A stretch of DNA of 64,000 nt from Endomychus coccineus (lineage: Eukaryota; Arthropoda; Insecta; Coleoptera; Endomychidae): the NCBI GenBank assembly GCA_958510875.1, contig OY294068.1, positions 34,948,297-35,012,296 on the forward strand. The letters are read 5' to 3'. The notes beneath the pieces are model-generated. The model made no database searches, was not told the origin of the DNA, and saw nothing but the letters and a program-made list of their open reading frames with translations. Below are positions 34,015-46,177 of this stretch, one piece after another (the stretch's first letter is position 1; each line of letters starts with the position of its first letter). A program made the translations under genes and the position numbers.

Positions 34015-36290
34015 CATTTAAGGGCAGGGATTTAACCCCTAGATGCACTTTGGTCGCTTGATTTGGCCCAGTGTGCTCCCCAGGACCAGAAGCCTTTCCT
34101 ATACTAGCAGGTTTGTGTCCCACAAGAAATTCAGAATATTGCTTACGCTGGCTTCCATAAGTTCCTCTGGAAGCCGTTTTGCTTCGCCGAAGTACCGGTG
34201 TCTGAGGAATATCAATGCTGAACCTTCCAACAAGATGTGTGTGTCAGTTCATTCCAACTCTCTGCTTTTTGTACATATCATCTGCGAAATTCATGACATG
34301 AATGAATTGTTAAGACAACAGTAGCCCGTAAGAATTCCAGTCATCTCCATAATGTTCCTTCTGTTTAGAGAACGGAGTTTATTTGGGAGGTCAGGCACAG
34401 ACTTTTTGATAAGCAGCTTGGCATGTCACATGCGTGGTGTTTCCCTCCATAATTCAGACCTCTGCTTGCTCAGCTGGCCTCAAAGAGTAACGGGCTGCTA
34501 TGCTGAGCCCAGTGTTCCAGGATGCCGCCCGAAGGTGATGCCAACTAAGTCGTCGGCATAGAATGGGCGTAAAACCCTGTCTCTTCCAACTCCGCCAAAA
34601 GTCCATCGACCACGAGACACCACAGCAGAAATAATACCCCTCCCTGTGGACAGCCTCTTGTAGCGGTGGTTTGTATAACGCAACTATTATAGTGCGCCTT
34701 TATTGCACGTCTGGAGGGCATGGTCTCAATCCATTTTACCACTGTTGGATTGATTTCACGTTTCTCTGCGGCAGAGCAAGTAGATTCGACGGACGTATTA
34801 TCAAAAACTTCATCGATCTCTATAAATATCCCTATCGAGCCATAGCATCATCTATTCGTGTGACTAGATGATGCGATGCCGTTTCAGTAGAGAGACCAGT
34901 ATGGTAGGCGTATTGACGATGGTGCAATGGATAAGCCCTCAATGGGCCGTCCCTTAATTGTTGATCAATCAATCTTTCCTTCATGCCTTCAATAGGAATG
35001 AAGTAAAACTGGCGAAATGCCCTAGCTTGGGTATAATCAATTTACCCCCTTTTGGGATGAAGACGACTTTCACCGCCAGCCATAACCTTGGAATAAAGCC
35101 CGAGGCAATGCAAAATCGGATATCACTAATTGCTTGATGATGATTTGCTGACCCTCTTGAAGGAGAGCCGGGTGATTTATACTGTGTGAACCCGGATAAG
35201 GCCCACTTCAGCTTTCGTAATTGACTAAGTCGGAGGGCAGTCACCATTACCATGGTCACCCTATACATCTGCTGCTTGGGTAGCCAGATCTCTTTCTCCA
35301 GAGTCAGGGAAATGACCCGACGCTAAGAGTCTTAGTGTCGCCTCCGGAGACGATGTATACTCATCACTCGGAAGAATCACTGATCCAATTGTGGCGCTGT
35401 TATCCTTGGGAAGAACTTCACAAAGCCTTGCTACAGAGGGCATCTTGTTGATATCCCCGCAAGTATATCGCAGATCGATCATCTCTTGTCTTCTAGGTGT
35501 TAAATATGTCGCCGTTGAACCTTTATTGAGGATCTCAAGTTATCTGGAGATAAGGAACTCCAAGATCACCTCTCCCCTCGGATTCACGCTACAGCTCCCC
35601 CACATTGTGTGTTTGCGTCACATCCCAGGAGAAGTGGAATCCCCTGCTCATCACAACATCACACTGATTCGGCCACCTCGACTGGATGGATGTTTTGAGA
35701 CTCGTAAGGGAAGTAGGCAGAACAAACTACCATTTCCCTTTCAGAGCCCCCGAAGTTATACCTGATCCGCTACCAGGTCTATGCAGGCTCCAGGTCGGTC
35801 TACAGTTGATTAATAGTGTAATGTACCTCTGCTCAGAGTCATGCCTCTGACCTGATCATGGTAAGCACATGGTTGAATCAGTGACACGTTATTTTTTGCT
35901 CAATTAGCTTTTTGTACAGCATGGCAGTTGAAGACTTACCGTGGTGGAGATCGATTTGCAAACATTTCATGGTGACAGTAAAATTTTTCGAATCGTTTAT
36001 TTAGGGGGAGAAGCAGTATCCTGGGACCTCACTAGGTGCCTCCATCTCTACTGCCGCTTCCTCCAATGGGCCGGCTTTTGGTGGAGCATGTTCCGATTTG
36101 CCCTGTTTTTTTCCAGAACTCAGAATGGTTATCTGAGCCCTGGTAGTCTTGATATATGGCTGGTAGTCCATATCCTCCAACAGGTTAACAGACCATGCGT
36201 CCAGTTATATAACAAGTCTGAGGCCCAGGGGTTACTCTTTCCTTTCAAGGACTTTCTATCTGGAGGAGGGTAGTTTCTGGTTTTGGTTGT
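34015..36290 (-). pseudogene. I/R1/LOA-group LINE: endonuclease, reverse transcriptase, C-terminal zinc block
   Basis: On the minus strand, from right to left: an APE endonuclease block near 35830-35450 (VVCSAYFPYES, LLLGCDANTQ, LEFLI, EILNKGSTATYLTPRRQE, then DLRYTCG), an RT start (WALSGFTQYKSPG, ASGFIPRLWLAVKVVFIPK, ASFTSFLLKA), the RT box (ATRGCPQGGVLFLLWCLVVD) and a C-terminal piece near 34345-34040. The segment between the catalytic box and the C-terminus is deleted. Sequence at 35940-36290 may be ORF1, but this is weak. Several frameshifts are present. Confidence 0.7.
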
Positions 36291-36620
36291 TTCAGACCAT
36301 TGAAGATCATGTATCGGTCCATTATTTCCGACCCTTCTAACGGAAAAGTTAGCGTTTAAGATTTCCCGTGTAATTCGTACCCTATGCGGAGGGGCTCCGT
36401 CATGCTGGAACCACATGTTGGCACGAAGTTGTAATGGAATGTTGTCAAGTAGGAGGGCTCCTTCATAAAAGAAAGGACTAAGCAAATGTCCAAAAATAAT
36501 TCCACACCACAAGTGTCCTTATTTTTAAATTTCGTTAACGAGGTGTGAGTTTTTGTGTCGCCCAATAATGCTCGTTTTTGAGACAAAACGGCTTTCATAT
36601 ATCCAATCTATACGTTGGAA
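36290..36620 (-). pseudogene. Mariner-like transposase fragment of the 33.8-37.3 kb element
   Basis: Two minus frames give GIIFGHLLSPFFYEG, LRANMWFQHDGAPPHRVRIT and REILNANFSVRRVGNNGPI. These are the centre of a DUF4817-group DDE domain with the second catalytic Asp (HDGAPPH). The segment that should hold the third Asp is cut off by the LINE insertion near 36290. A frameshift lies around 36500. Confidence 0.7.
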
Positions 36621-37266
36621 AAGACTATGGTCAGTAATTTCTAAATTTACAATTATTTGGGGGATGAAATTAGTTCTTTTTCCATATGCGATTTATTCAA
36701 AAGTTCTAAATTGTGTCATATAAAAGCATGGTACCCATTTGTTTTCTAAGCTCGCTGCACAGAAGAACATTTTTAATTTAATTCCCGACAGGCTTGCCTC
36801 ATAGATTTTTGAGATCATGATCGGACTATTGCAAAACTACATTATCATCACAAGTTAACAATATTTATTGTAAGTCAACACGGGTGAAAACTAACTTGAC
36901 ATATTCAAATACGCCTTATTGGAGTCAGAAACAATCGCCAATTGTTGATCATGGAAAACTTTCATGTTGGCTTGTATCTTGAATGAGGAATTTATTACAT
37001 TCTAGCCCTGAAACTTTTGAGCAAGAGTAGGTAGAGAAAAACATTTAAAAAAAAAGTTACTCACATTACTGAGGGTTTCCCAACTGTGAAACATTGTGGG
37101 ATATCCCTGGGAAAAATACTGACGAAGTGATAACGGCCATTTTCAAACTTATAATTTTTTTCTCTTTCAGCTCAGGGCATCTCATTTGTGATCCTAGGTT
37201 CAGAATTCAATTATCTTTTCCATTTCCGCCGTAGTAGGCCTTGGGCGTCAAGTTGGGATCACTCTG

Positions 37267-38040
37267 TACAGTGCCGTCTGTACCATACGATATAACCAAC
37301 TATATGTGGATTTTGACAGTTGATAACAGGAAACTGCATCAAATTAGCCGATATTACCCACATTTGGCGACTTCCCTCTAGTTATTATTTCTGTAGAAAT
37401 GTTTCTAGGAGACTTACAATCACGATTCTCTATCCCGAATAATTGGTTACATGTTACAGGATTGACGAGACTAAAATGTTATGGTACAAATGGGGTATTC
37501 GCACATTTTGTGTTCGGCGAGTTCTGCCTACCCATGTTAAATGTCAAGAATGATAGTATGTGGGGGAGTGTTTCTGTATTTCTTGGAATGTAAGTGAGAA
37601 TTTATTGTTTACTTCTGAGACTAAATATAGAATGACAAATATAACTCCCCCTCTCAACATTGAAACATAATATATAAAATATTTACAACTCAGATGAAAA
37701 TTACACAAGTAGGGTTGACGCTCAATGAAAATTTCAACCCGAACCGATTCGTTTGAAAACATAGAAATGACGAAATGAGTTAATAAACACGTCGTCAAGG
37801 TTCATGTGATAAGTATTACACCCACATACGCACTTTTATTGATAATTTCATATTAATACAATGTGAGGCCAAACCACACAATAAAAGTCTATAAAAGAAA
37901 ACTTTCCATTTATGGCTAATTTCGAAAACAGTTGAATTGAAACTTTTGACGCAAGCATTCATGTTTTTCATTCCTCGTGTTCCACTCTACCGTCTATTTA
38001 AACCATTTTATATCGTAAAAGAAGCTTCAATTAGTTGAAT
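37267..38040. other. Unassigned sequence
   Basis: No gene. At 37350-37378 the inverted sequence CCACATTTGGCGACTTCC resembles a piece of the 370-bp satellite (GGAAAGTCGCCAAATATGGG in the unit). Confidence 0.35.
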
Positions 38041-38945
38041 TATGAAGACCCTTGAAGGTAGAAACCTTTCCACGACGTGGCAAGATTATACTCTGAAAGC
38101 GTTGGTATCAGAATGGTGTCCACTGGGAGAGGTACTCTCCCACCTTGTATGGAGTTTTGTCGTGGATGAGCTAATAGTTAGGTTGAACCGTGGCGTTAGG
38201 TTATGCGGATTGCATCGCCATACTCTCCAGCCTACGAGGGTACCTTACAGGGGCTTGTTCAACAAGCCTTGATAATTACAAGTCTGGTGTAGAGAGAACA
38301 AACACTCCATTCAGCCGAAGAAAACTATCATTATCATCATCTCCAGAAGGTACAAAATCGAGCCTCTAAAGAAGATAGTAATCGGGGACGAGTCAGTTGA
38401 CTTTTTCGAGACGGTGTTATTTCTGGGAGTCACCCTAGACAAAAAACTACTCTGGCAGAAAAGCAACTGGAGAGTAGGTGCTAAAATTCTATGATAATCT
38501 TCTGGCAGTGTAAGAAAGCATTTGGCATGAAGTGGGGTTTGGGGCCTAAGCAGCTGATGTGGATCTACTAAGCTATTACTATCCCAAAACTCGGTATTAC
38601 AAACCTCGTATGGTGAAAAGAACCGAAGTGGTTACAGTCCAGAAACTTCTGGATAGAATAAAGGGACTTTTCCTCAGAGGCATTACATTCACGAGGAAGA
38701 GTACACCGACTGTAGCATTGAGGGCCTTTCTGGGCGTGCTACCCCTATCAATGACGATGAGGAATCTCGCAATAATGGCAGTCTACATGCTTAGCTGCAA
38801 TGGCTCCCTAAAGAGATGGAATGCACACCAAGCCCGGCTATGACAGAATCAAAGCCCTGTGGTTCACGGAGCAGCATTTCAGGTTCGTCATCCCATCGAG
38901 GCAGGAATGGGAAAACTTTACATATTCAAGAAAAAGGAATAAGTA
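38040..38945 (+). pseudogene. I/R1/LOA-group LINE fragment: RT half and thumb/connection region
   Basis: Plus-strand frames read VSEWCPLGEVLSHLVWSFVV with the degraded RT box, then KIEPLKKIVIGDE, VLFLGVTLDKKLLWQK, KKAFGMKWGLGPKQLMWI, TVQKLLDRIKGLFLRGIT, and LGVLPLSM. This order follows the RT palm and thumb of I/R1-like LINEs. The catalytic YADD is destroyed and frames change several times. It is a separate copy from the minus-strand LINE at 34-36 kb because both include the PQGG-type box. Confidence 0.7.
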
Positions 38946-40372
38946 AATTACTATAAATGTATAAGTCAATATACGTACTCTCAACATAAAAACGGTCAAT
39001 TCAACAAAAACAAATATCAGATTGAAACGGAACGCTATGCGTCGGTTTTTAATTGCCCAACTAGCTCAAATTAAAATAATTAGTCTCAGGGCTCGTAGTG
39101 AAACGAGCCCTGTGATTCTAGACTTGTGAATTGCCCTGAGCGCCAACTGCTTAATATTAAACCACAAAAAAAATGAATTCACAGTCAAGAATCCAGGCAC
39201 TACGAGATGGGTGGTAGTTGATGGATATTCAGAAAAACAAGACAAGTCCAACTTAACAATTTGTTTTATTCCTGAAGGAATAAGAATAATAATTTAAATA
39301 AAATACAATACAAATTGTAAAAACAGTGTATTACAATACTCTAATCTTGAAGAGATATCAAGTTGAACAGCAATCTAAATTAATCTGAAAAAATTAAGTT
39401 ATTACAATTGATACTTGAATTGGCAAAAAAAATTAAGAAGTGACTGAAAGAATAATAATTAAAATGTGACTGAAAGAATAATAATTAAAAATGTTGGAAT
39501 TTGTCAGTTAGCCTAAAATCTGAATTACTAGAAATGATTTGCATACAAGGATTGATGTTTGTAATTTATACTATATTCTAAACGAGCGTAGCAGACGTGA
39601 TACCTATGTACTCAATAAGCAGTAATTGAGTTACCTACTTTGTGATAACCCCAAACAACATTTACTACACGTTTTAGTCTAATAAGACAACCCTGTGTAC
39701 TTATGTACCAAGATAACAAAATAGCGATTCTCAAAATCACTCATGTGCAATTTGTGGGGTTAAATACAAAGAGGAAAAAGAAATATTATCAGTATAAACT
39801 GCCTACGTCTCGTTAGATTGATTTTGTACAACAATTACAACAATTCATGCAGTGATGGAAACGATGATCTCTGAATTATGCTAAATACAAATTGATTGCG
39901 GAGAGTCCTGCGGGCAAGTCGAGAATTACTTCCATTGAAATATATCTACGTTCAAGGACTGAACATCCAGAATTCCAATTATAGAAATAGATCAAATTAA
40001 ATGGTCCCTGATGTAATTATTTTTCAATAGCAAAATTTAAGAAATGACTATAGAACAAAGAATCATTGAATCTCGACTTACCCGGAATGAAAATTCACAC
40101 CACAATGACCATTTCAGATTTCCGTTCTGATATCTCTCCTCCTCGCGATTCTCGCGCTATCGAACATGCGGAAACTAATTTCAATAATCGATGTTATTGA
40201 ACGGACAGATGTCTCTGAGATATCATATGACAAGTTTCCTAACCGAAAAGAAATCTCAATCTGTTCATTACAGTGTTCTTTAAACACGTAACGGTCAAAC
40301 CGTTACAAGATAGATGTTAGTTATCAAGAATATGTATTACAACTGATGAAACTTTTCTGTAGTAGTTTTTTA
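38946..40372. other. Unassigned AT-rich sequence with a strong hairpin
   Basis: No supported gene. A perfect 10-bp stem (CAGGGCTCGT, loop AGTGAA, ACGAGCCCTG) lies at 39087-39112. A 27-bp duplication (GACTGAAAGAATAATAATTA) occurs near 39435-39490. Confidence 0.4.
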
Positions 40373-41037
40373 GAGTAGTGATCGGCCGATTTTTTCACCG
40401 ATACCCATATTTTAGTAGCCGATTCCAATATGTCGGTATCTGCACGCTGTAAGTCAAATACTGCCACCGACGCGGACGTGTCGTGAACAAACTTCGGTAA
40501 TTCCTCCACCGACCGAGTCCAAATAACAGCGGTGATTACCAGTTTTACGGAAAGTAGTGTCCCAGCGCTGCTGCAATCGCTGCTCAGCTCAGCTTCTTGA
40601 ATCGAATTGGTACATTGTACTTGAGAAAACGGTCGTGTCGTTCAATAATTTCATTTTTTGATATAGATGTAAAAATGTGAGAAAGTAGCGGTAATAAAAA
40701 AAACTGTATTTTTTAAACCAAAAGAACAAAATAGTTCACATTTGTTGGATAAAGAGGTTATTCCCAAAGCCGCTGAAGATCCCAATAAAACGAAAGGGGA
40801 ATAAAATTCTCTATGGCAGTTTTAAAAAAAAAAGTGACTGTTAAATCTTAACAAAATGCTGCTTTTTGTAACATGTGTAAAAATATTTAAAAAAAATTGT
40901 TAAAATTGGTTTTTACTTAAGAATAGATAAAATATTTGAATGTTGTTATTCATCGGCTAAATTTTGCCGATATGCCGATACGATACAGATGCACCGATAT
41001 TCAGATCGGTATCGACCGAAATGTCCATGAAGGATGC
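40373..41037. mobile_element. Possible hAT-like non-autonomous element with CCGAT iterons
   Basis: Left part AGTGATCGGCCGATTTTTTC is followed by several ACCGAT, GCCGAT and TCGGTAT motifs. Inverted versions cluster at 40955-41025 (CATCGGCTAAATTTTGCCGA, GATCGGTATCGACCGA). Such inverted iteron clusters resemble hAT subterminal regions. The exact ends and TSD are not found, and the middle encodes nothing clear. Boundaries are provisional. Confidence 0.4.
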
Positions 41038-41565
41038 TTAAAATTGAAATAAAAGGCGATTGATCAAGCTACCAACCATAATAAAATAGTATTATCATCT
41101 TTTCTTTAGATCACATTATACAAGCTTTCCAAAGAGCTTCAGTGATTCACTCTGCCAGCCCATAACTTTTTTCGTATGGGATGTATAGATTTGAAATTTT
41201 AAAAGAATTTTTAACCACTTATGCTATTCTTAGCATTAGTCATGAAGTCATGAAGCTGCTCTCCGGACGTAACCGGAAGTGACATCAACTTTTGATTTTC
41301 AAATGAAATACCCTATATATTTTCTGATATTCGGATAGCCGATTTTCATAATAGAGAGTTTCAAAAACACAGTTGTTTAAATAAAATAACAAACGGTATA
41401 TTGTATCATTTGTCGTTCCGTGAAAATAAACTTATTATTATCATTATTATTAATTTTATTCAATTTGTGTGTCATGTTTCTTTCTGCAAGATATTAGTCG
41501 AGTCAATTTAGCAAAAAAGCTCGGAATTTTTTCCAAACAGACCAATCAACCTAATTTTTTTTTGC
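41038..41565. other. Unassigned spacer
   Basis: No gene or repeat end recognised; an ATT-rich run lies at about 41430-41460. Confidence 0.35.
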
Positions 41566-42704
41566 AAATCGTTCCTGGACGGATACTGAACGATATTGAA
41601 CTTTAAGATCTAGTCGCTCGACCAAGTTTCACCTGTTAAACCGAAAATTGGCCAATTTTCATGGGAAAATTTGCAAAATTGGTAAGTATTGCCAAAATTG
41701 GCTGGAAAGCTCCACTCGGGGGATTTTCGGGGTCGCTGATCACGATTCCGAAATTAGATTTACCATTTTCCACCGCGGTAGCTAGAAATTGGCCAATTTT
41801 ATGTCAGAAAAATGGATAAATTAGATAATTTCGTAATTTTTGTTGAAAATGGCTAGAAAATATCGTTTGGGGGTTTCGTGATTCTGGAGTAACATTTTTT
41901 TATTATTATACCATTTAGAAATTTACCATTTTCATGGCAAAAAAATATTTCATACCTGAAATTGGTCAACCGTCTAGAAACAAAATGGACAAATTCAAAT
42001 AAGAACAAGAATTTATGAATATATTTTTATTAAACATTTTAATATTTCATTTATTTTTTTACATTTTATTATTTACAATTTATATTTTACAATTTCTTAC
42101 ATTTACATTTACACTTACATTCTAATGTTTATAAATTTGAAAATAATATAAATAAAATTCTGAGTACCATTCCAAAACTATAATTTGCAAGAGACAGGTA
42201 TATCAGAAATTACTGATTTTCGAACGCAACCGTCATTTGATATTGGATATGAAACAAATGATTTACTGTCATGGATAAATTCCCTGACTTTTGATAGCAG
42301 TGCCAATTCCAATAAAAATTACGAAATTATCTAATTTATCCATTTTTCTGACATAAAATTGGCCAATTTCTAGCTACCGCGGTGGAAAATGGTAAATCCC
42401 CCGAGTGAAATGTTTTAGTCATTTTCAACAAAAATTACGAAATTATTGAATTTGGCTATTTTTCAGACATATAATTGTCCAATTTCTAGATACTGCGGTC
42501 GAAAATGGTAAATCTAACTTCGGAATCGTGATCAGCGACCCCGAAAACCCCCGAGTGGAGTTTTCCAGCCAATTTTGGCAATACTTACCAATTTTGCAAA
42601 TTTTCCCATGAAAATTGGCCAATTTCCGGTTTAACAAGTGAAAAATTGTCGAGCGACTAGATCTTAAAGTTCAATATCGTTCAGTATCCGTCCAAGAACG
42701 ATTT
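41566..42704. mobile_element. Foldback element with long inverted arms
   Basis: Left end AAATCGTTCCTGGACGGATA and right complement AAATCGTTCTTGGACGGATA pair, and the arms extend about 300 bp (left 41566 to about 41860; right about 42310 to 42704, with an internal ~115-bp duplication). Each arm holds the GGGTCGCTGATCACGATTCC motif (41730-41750 and inverted at 42522-42545). No transposase is encoded. A target duplication could not be identified. Confidence 0.8.
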
Positions 42705-44586
42705 AAACGTCTAATTTGACCCGACTATATGTGCCCCTCGAAATATTTAACTAACTAAAAAAGAAATATATTTTATTTACGTATAGTTGTTATCGAAATG
42801 ATTATAGAATATTAAAAGGTGAAGGAACTCTATTGAATGAAAGTTTTCCGTCTAGGTATGACCAACCTAGTGTTTCTTTTACGAACTCTTGCACATTCAC
42901 ATTAGAGATTATGTAGACGCAAATAAACGATGGTCAACCTGAAAACACTGTATCACATTCTGATATGGTCATTTCTTTCTTAAAGTAAAGAGGCAAATTA
43001 ACCAGATCAACATGACAACATGAAACGATGCCTCGCTAAGACCAATGATTGAATTATTTTTCAAAATCATTGACTGGACGGGAGGACATATGAACTAGCA
43101 TGCAAGTTCTCCGGGATTTGAGTCTCCAAATCATAGTGTTCCAAACATAACCCAATAACATTTCAGGCACTGCAGATTTTACTTACAACATGACGAATGA
43201 ATTCGAAAATCGTTCGACAATTTGCTGAGAATCTGAAGAAAACCACCTCAAGCATTTAACTGGGAGAAGGATTCAAGTTTCAGCTGATGTATTCGATTAT
43301 AATTTTAATTTGGTTTATTTGCTATATCTGCTATAATCGTTTTATTTGCAGTTTATTATTTTCATCCACAATTACATTTTATTTAGCCTACATAGAAATT
43401 AATATAGTAAAATAATGATTGAACCTATACAAAAAACGATTTTGATCGGAAAAAATAACAACTTCGATCGAAATGTAAACCATGGATGAAAAACTTGCTT
43501 ATTTTAAGACGGGTAATTGTTGTTTTGAGTTCAGCTCAGCTTATTGTTGAATTCGATTTAGAAATTAATCCGAACGAATACCAATAACATTTGAAAATAA
43601 TTCTTTGGAATGGTTTGCTTTGTTTATTATCTTCAATTATTCGTACTAGCACAATATATTTTAGAATATTGTTCCTAATTAAATTAGTTGTCTCGTTATG
43701 TGGTGTGGAACTTCTAGAAAATATACAATTAGTCTTTATTTTTTTGCAATTTAGCTAGTAAGTAAAAGTTATATCTTTGAAAACGATTAAAAAGCAATTA
43801 TTCATCAGTTGTGGGATTAACTAGTTGTTATTTCAATACAATGTGTTTATTTACAAATATTAAGTCCCGGTTCTTATGACCTTCATACTAAATGCGATGA
43901 AGGATTTATGAAAGCTGAGCGTACAGCTATTTCCATCAGAAGAAAGTTAGATAAGCATAACTTCTCGGTGTGTAACCAATTTTCTACGCTACTGATTATC
44001 CTGAAATGCATGCACTACCATGAATGTATAAATATTAAACCGCTATAGATAGTAATTAGAACTTGATTATTTTTATTTAAACGTAATAATTAGCTGTCTT
44101 ACAGAAATTTCGCGCACAACTTTCAATCTAAATGAATGTTATTGTGAAGTTTTTCTAAGGATTGAAACCAACCTCTTGCAATGGCGCAACATATAAGCGG
44201 GCGCAAGGATTCGCATTAAATCTGGAGAAAAAAACAAGAAAACTTTGTTTCATCAAGGATTCGTCAGTGAAGTCCAAATACATGTTTTCCGCGCAATGTA
44301 CACACGAAACATTGACTCTTATGTCCCAGAGAATGTTCAATAATTTAAATTCATTACTTCACAGCAGCACAAGTTTACCCATTAAACTACGACCAACTAA
44401 CTTGGTACAATTAATTATCTATATTATATTATATTCATACGTAGGTTGATTAATCTAGCTAGCTTCTACTAATGAAATACAAACAACGAATGTTAAACAT
44501 TGTATGTTTGTAATAATAAAGGCATTAAAAATAGATCAAATATAGTTCAAAATATGTTTTTCACATTCATTAACGTGAAGTCATAC
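42705..44586. other. Unassigned AT-rich sequence
   Basis: No supported gene. A 95-residue plus frame at 44162-44449 has no recognised motif. Confidence 0.4.
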
Positions 44587-44654
44587 TGTTAATATCTATT
44601 ATATATAAAAATTCTCGGGAAATAGGTCACATTAACACTTTGTTATAAATTTTC

Positions 44655-44696
44655 GTCTTTACGTACTTTTCGGTCTCACGACCATCATCAGAAGAC
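44655..44696 (-). ncRNA. Hammerhead ribozyme, left PLE arm (stem III damaged)
   Basis: On the minus strand: stem I GUCUU/AAGAC intact, CUGAUGA core, GGUC-GUGA-GACC stem II, then GAAAA instead of GAAAC. The change breaks one stem III pair, so activity is probably reduced. Confidence 0.6.
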
Positions 44697-45229
44697 TTAT
44701 TCTGTCAAAAAGGATTTATTAAAACTAATTATAGCACAAGCGTCCATATCGCACAAATTTCAATCAAAAAAAGGCCCACGCCGTCGAAACGAAAAGAACC
44801 ACGAATAATCGAAATTGTATCGTAAATATTAAAGTATAAAAATTTTTGTAACATGAATCCACTATTCAGTAATATTCTTATAATATACAAGCGCATGTTG
44901 GTATAGTCTCATAACAACTGAAGTTCGAAGTTATTATGTTGAGTATCTACTTTCGAACCAGATGTAAGATTTATGAGGTACTTGAAAAAGGTTTCAGACC
45001 TGTATTGAAATATTACTTTTAAGCATTCTTCCTAAAATATACTTTTAACATTATAAAGACGCATGTAGGAATTTGCAAGAGTTTTAATGGATTAAATTAG
45101 TATAAATCTGACTTAATTCCTGAATATCATTCGTATGATTTACAGATTTGGAGTCACGTTTTATGTGAATCATCTCCAGGATAGATCTCTTATAATAATT
45201 GGTTTTCAGTATAAGTCCCATCACAATCT

Positions 45230-45652
45230 AAACAATTCAATTTATATACTGAGGTCTCCGGAAATTAAGAAATGTTCGAGAAAGTACGATATAAATGTTG
45301 CGCATAAGCCTACTAACTGTGTTGGGAAATATTTCTCAAATCTAAAACCTGTAATACCTAAAGATAAACATACCCACACAGTATCTCTAAACAATATATA
45401 CAAAAAAGAATGTATGGCCATAAGTATAGCACAAGAAATAAAAACTTAGAAAATTCCACCGCCCTTGCTAAGCACTACTTTGATTATAACCATCAATTTG
45501 ATTACAAAAATGTTAATATTTTAACTAAGGAAACCAATTATTATAAGAGATCTATCCTGGAGATGATTCACATAAAATGTGACTCCAAATCTGTAAATCA
45601 TAGGAATGATATTCAGGGATTAAGTCAGATTTATACTAATTTAATCAGTTAA
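45230..45652 (+). pseudogene. PLE C-terminal region: linker and GIY-YIG endonuclease remnant
   Basis: Plus-strand frames read LRSPEIKKCSRKYDINVAHK, NCVGKYFSNLKPVIPKDKHT, then after a break YGHKYSTRNKNLENSTALAK, HQFDYKNVNILTKETNYYKR and SILEMIHIK. This matches the order of the complete relative at 60301-60977, where SIPCKDCEKVYIGQ follows the linker. Here the GIY-YIG strand itself is deleted and the frame shifts near 45410. The ETN..KRSILE block with the catalytic Glu remains. Confidence 0.75.
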
Positions 45653-46040
45653 AACTCTTGCAAATTCCTACATGCGTCTTTATAATGTTAAAATTATATT
45701 TTAGGAAGAATGCTTAAAAGTAATATTCCAATACAGGTCTGAAACCTTTTTCAAGTACCTCATAAATCTTACATCTGGTTCGAAAGTAGATACTCAACAT
45801 AATAACTTCGAACTTCAGTTGTTATGAGACTATACCAACATGCGCCTTGTATATTATAAGAATATTACTGAATAGTGGATTCTTGTTAGAAAAATTTTTA
45901 TACTTTAATATTTACGATACAATTTCGATTATTCGTGGTTCTGTTCGTTTCGACGGCGTGGACCTTTTTTTGATTGAAATTTGTGCGATATGGAAGCTTG
46001 TGCTATAATTAGTTTTAATAAACCCTTTTTGATATAATAA

Positions 46041-46082
46041 GTATTCTGATGATGGTCGTGAGACCGAAACGTACGTAAAGAC
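46041..46082 (+). ncRNA. Hammerhead ribozyme, right PLE arm
   Basis: Core CUGAUGA, stem II GGUC-GUGA-GACC and GAAACGUACGUA are intact. Stem I is GUAUU/AAGAC with one mismatch. Confidence 0.65.
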
Positions 46083-46177
46083 GAAAATTTATAACAAAGT
46101 GTTAATGTGACCTATTTCCCGAGAATTTTTATATATAATTCATACTGGGTCAAGAATCTTTATTGTTAATATCTATT

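Larger units (their letters stand above)
33764..37266 (-). mobile_element. Long-TIR mariner-like DNA transposon interrupted by a LINE
   Basis: The left end CGGGTGATCCAAAATTGGCG and the right end (complement reads CAGAGTGATCCCAACTTGAC) pair over at least 70 bp. Similarity continues with indels over about 250-300 bp (left to about 34010, right from about 36960). TA flanks both ends. Inside are a broken transposase (36290-36620, minus) and a LINE insertion (about 34015-36290, minus). The family differs in sequence from the 17.9-kb element but shares long TIRs and a related transposase. Confidence 0.75.
44601..46163 (+). mobile_element. Penelope-like element with inverted arms and 14-bp TSD
   Basis: TGTTAATATCTATT occurs exactly at 44587-44600 and 46164-46177. 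Between them, a left arm (about 44601-45200, inverted) mirrors the right arm (about 45545-46163). The centre holds the remaining endonuclease coding region (45230-45652). Terminal repeats in inverted orientation are characteristic of Penelope elements. Each arm carries a hammerhead motif. Confidence 0.85.
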
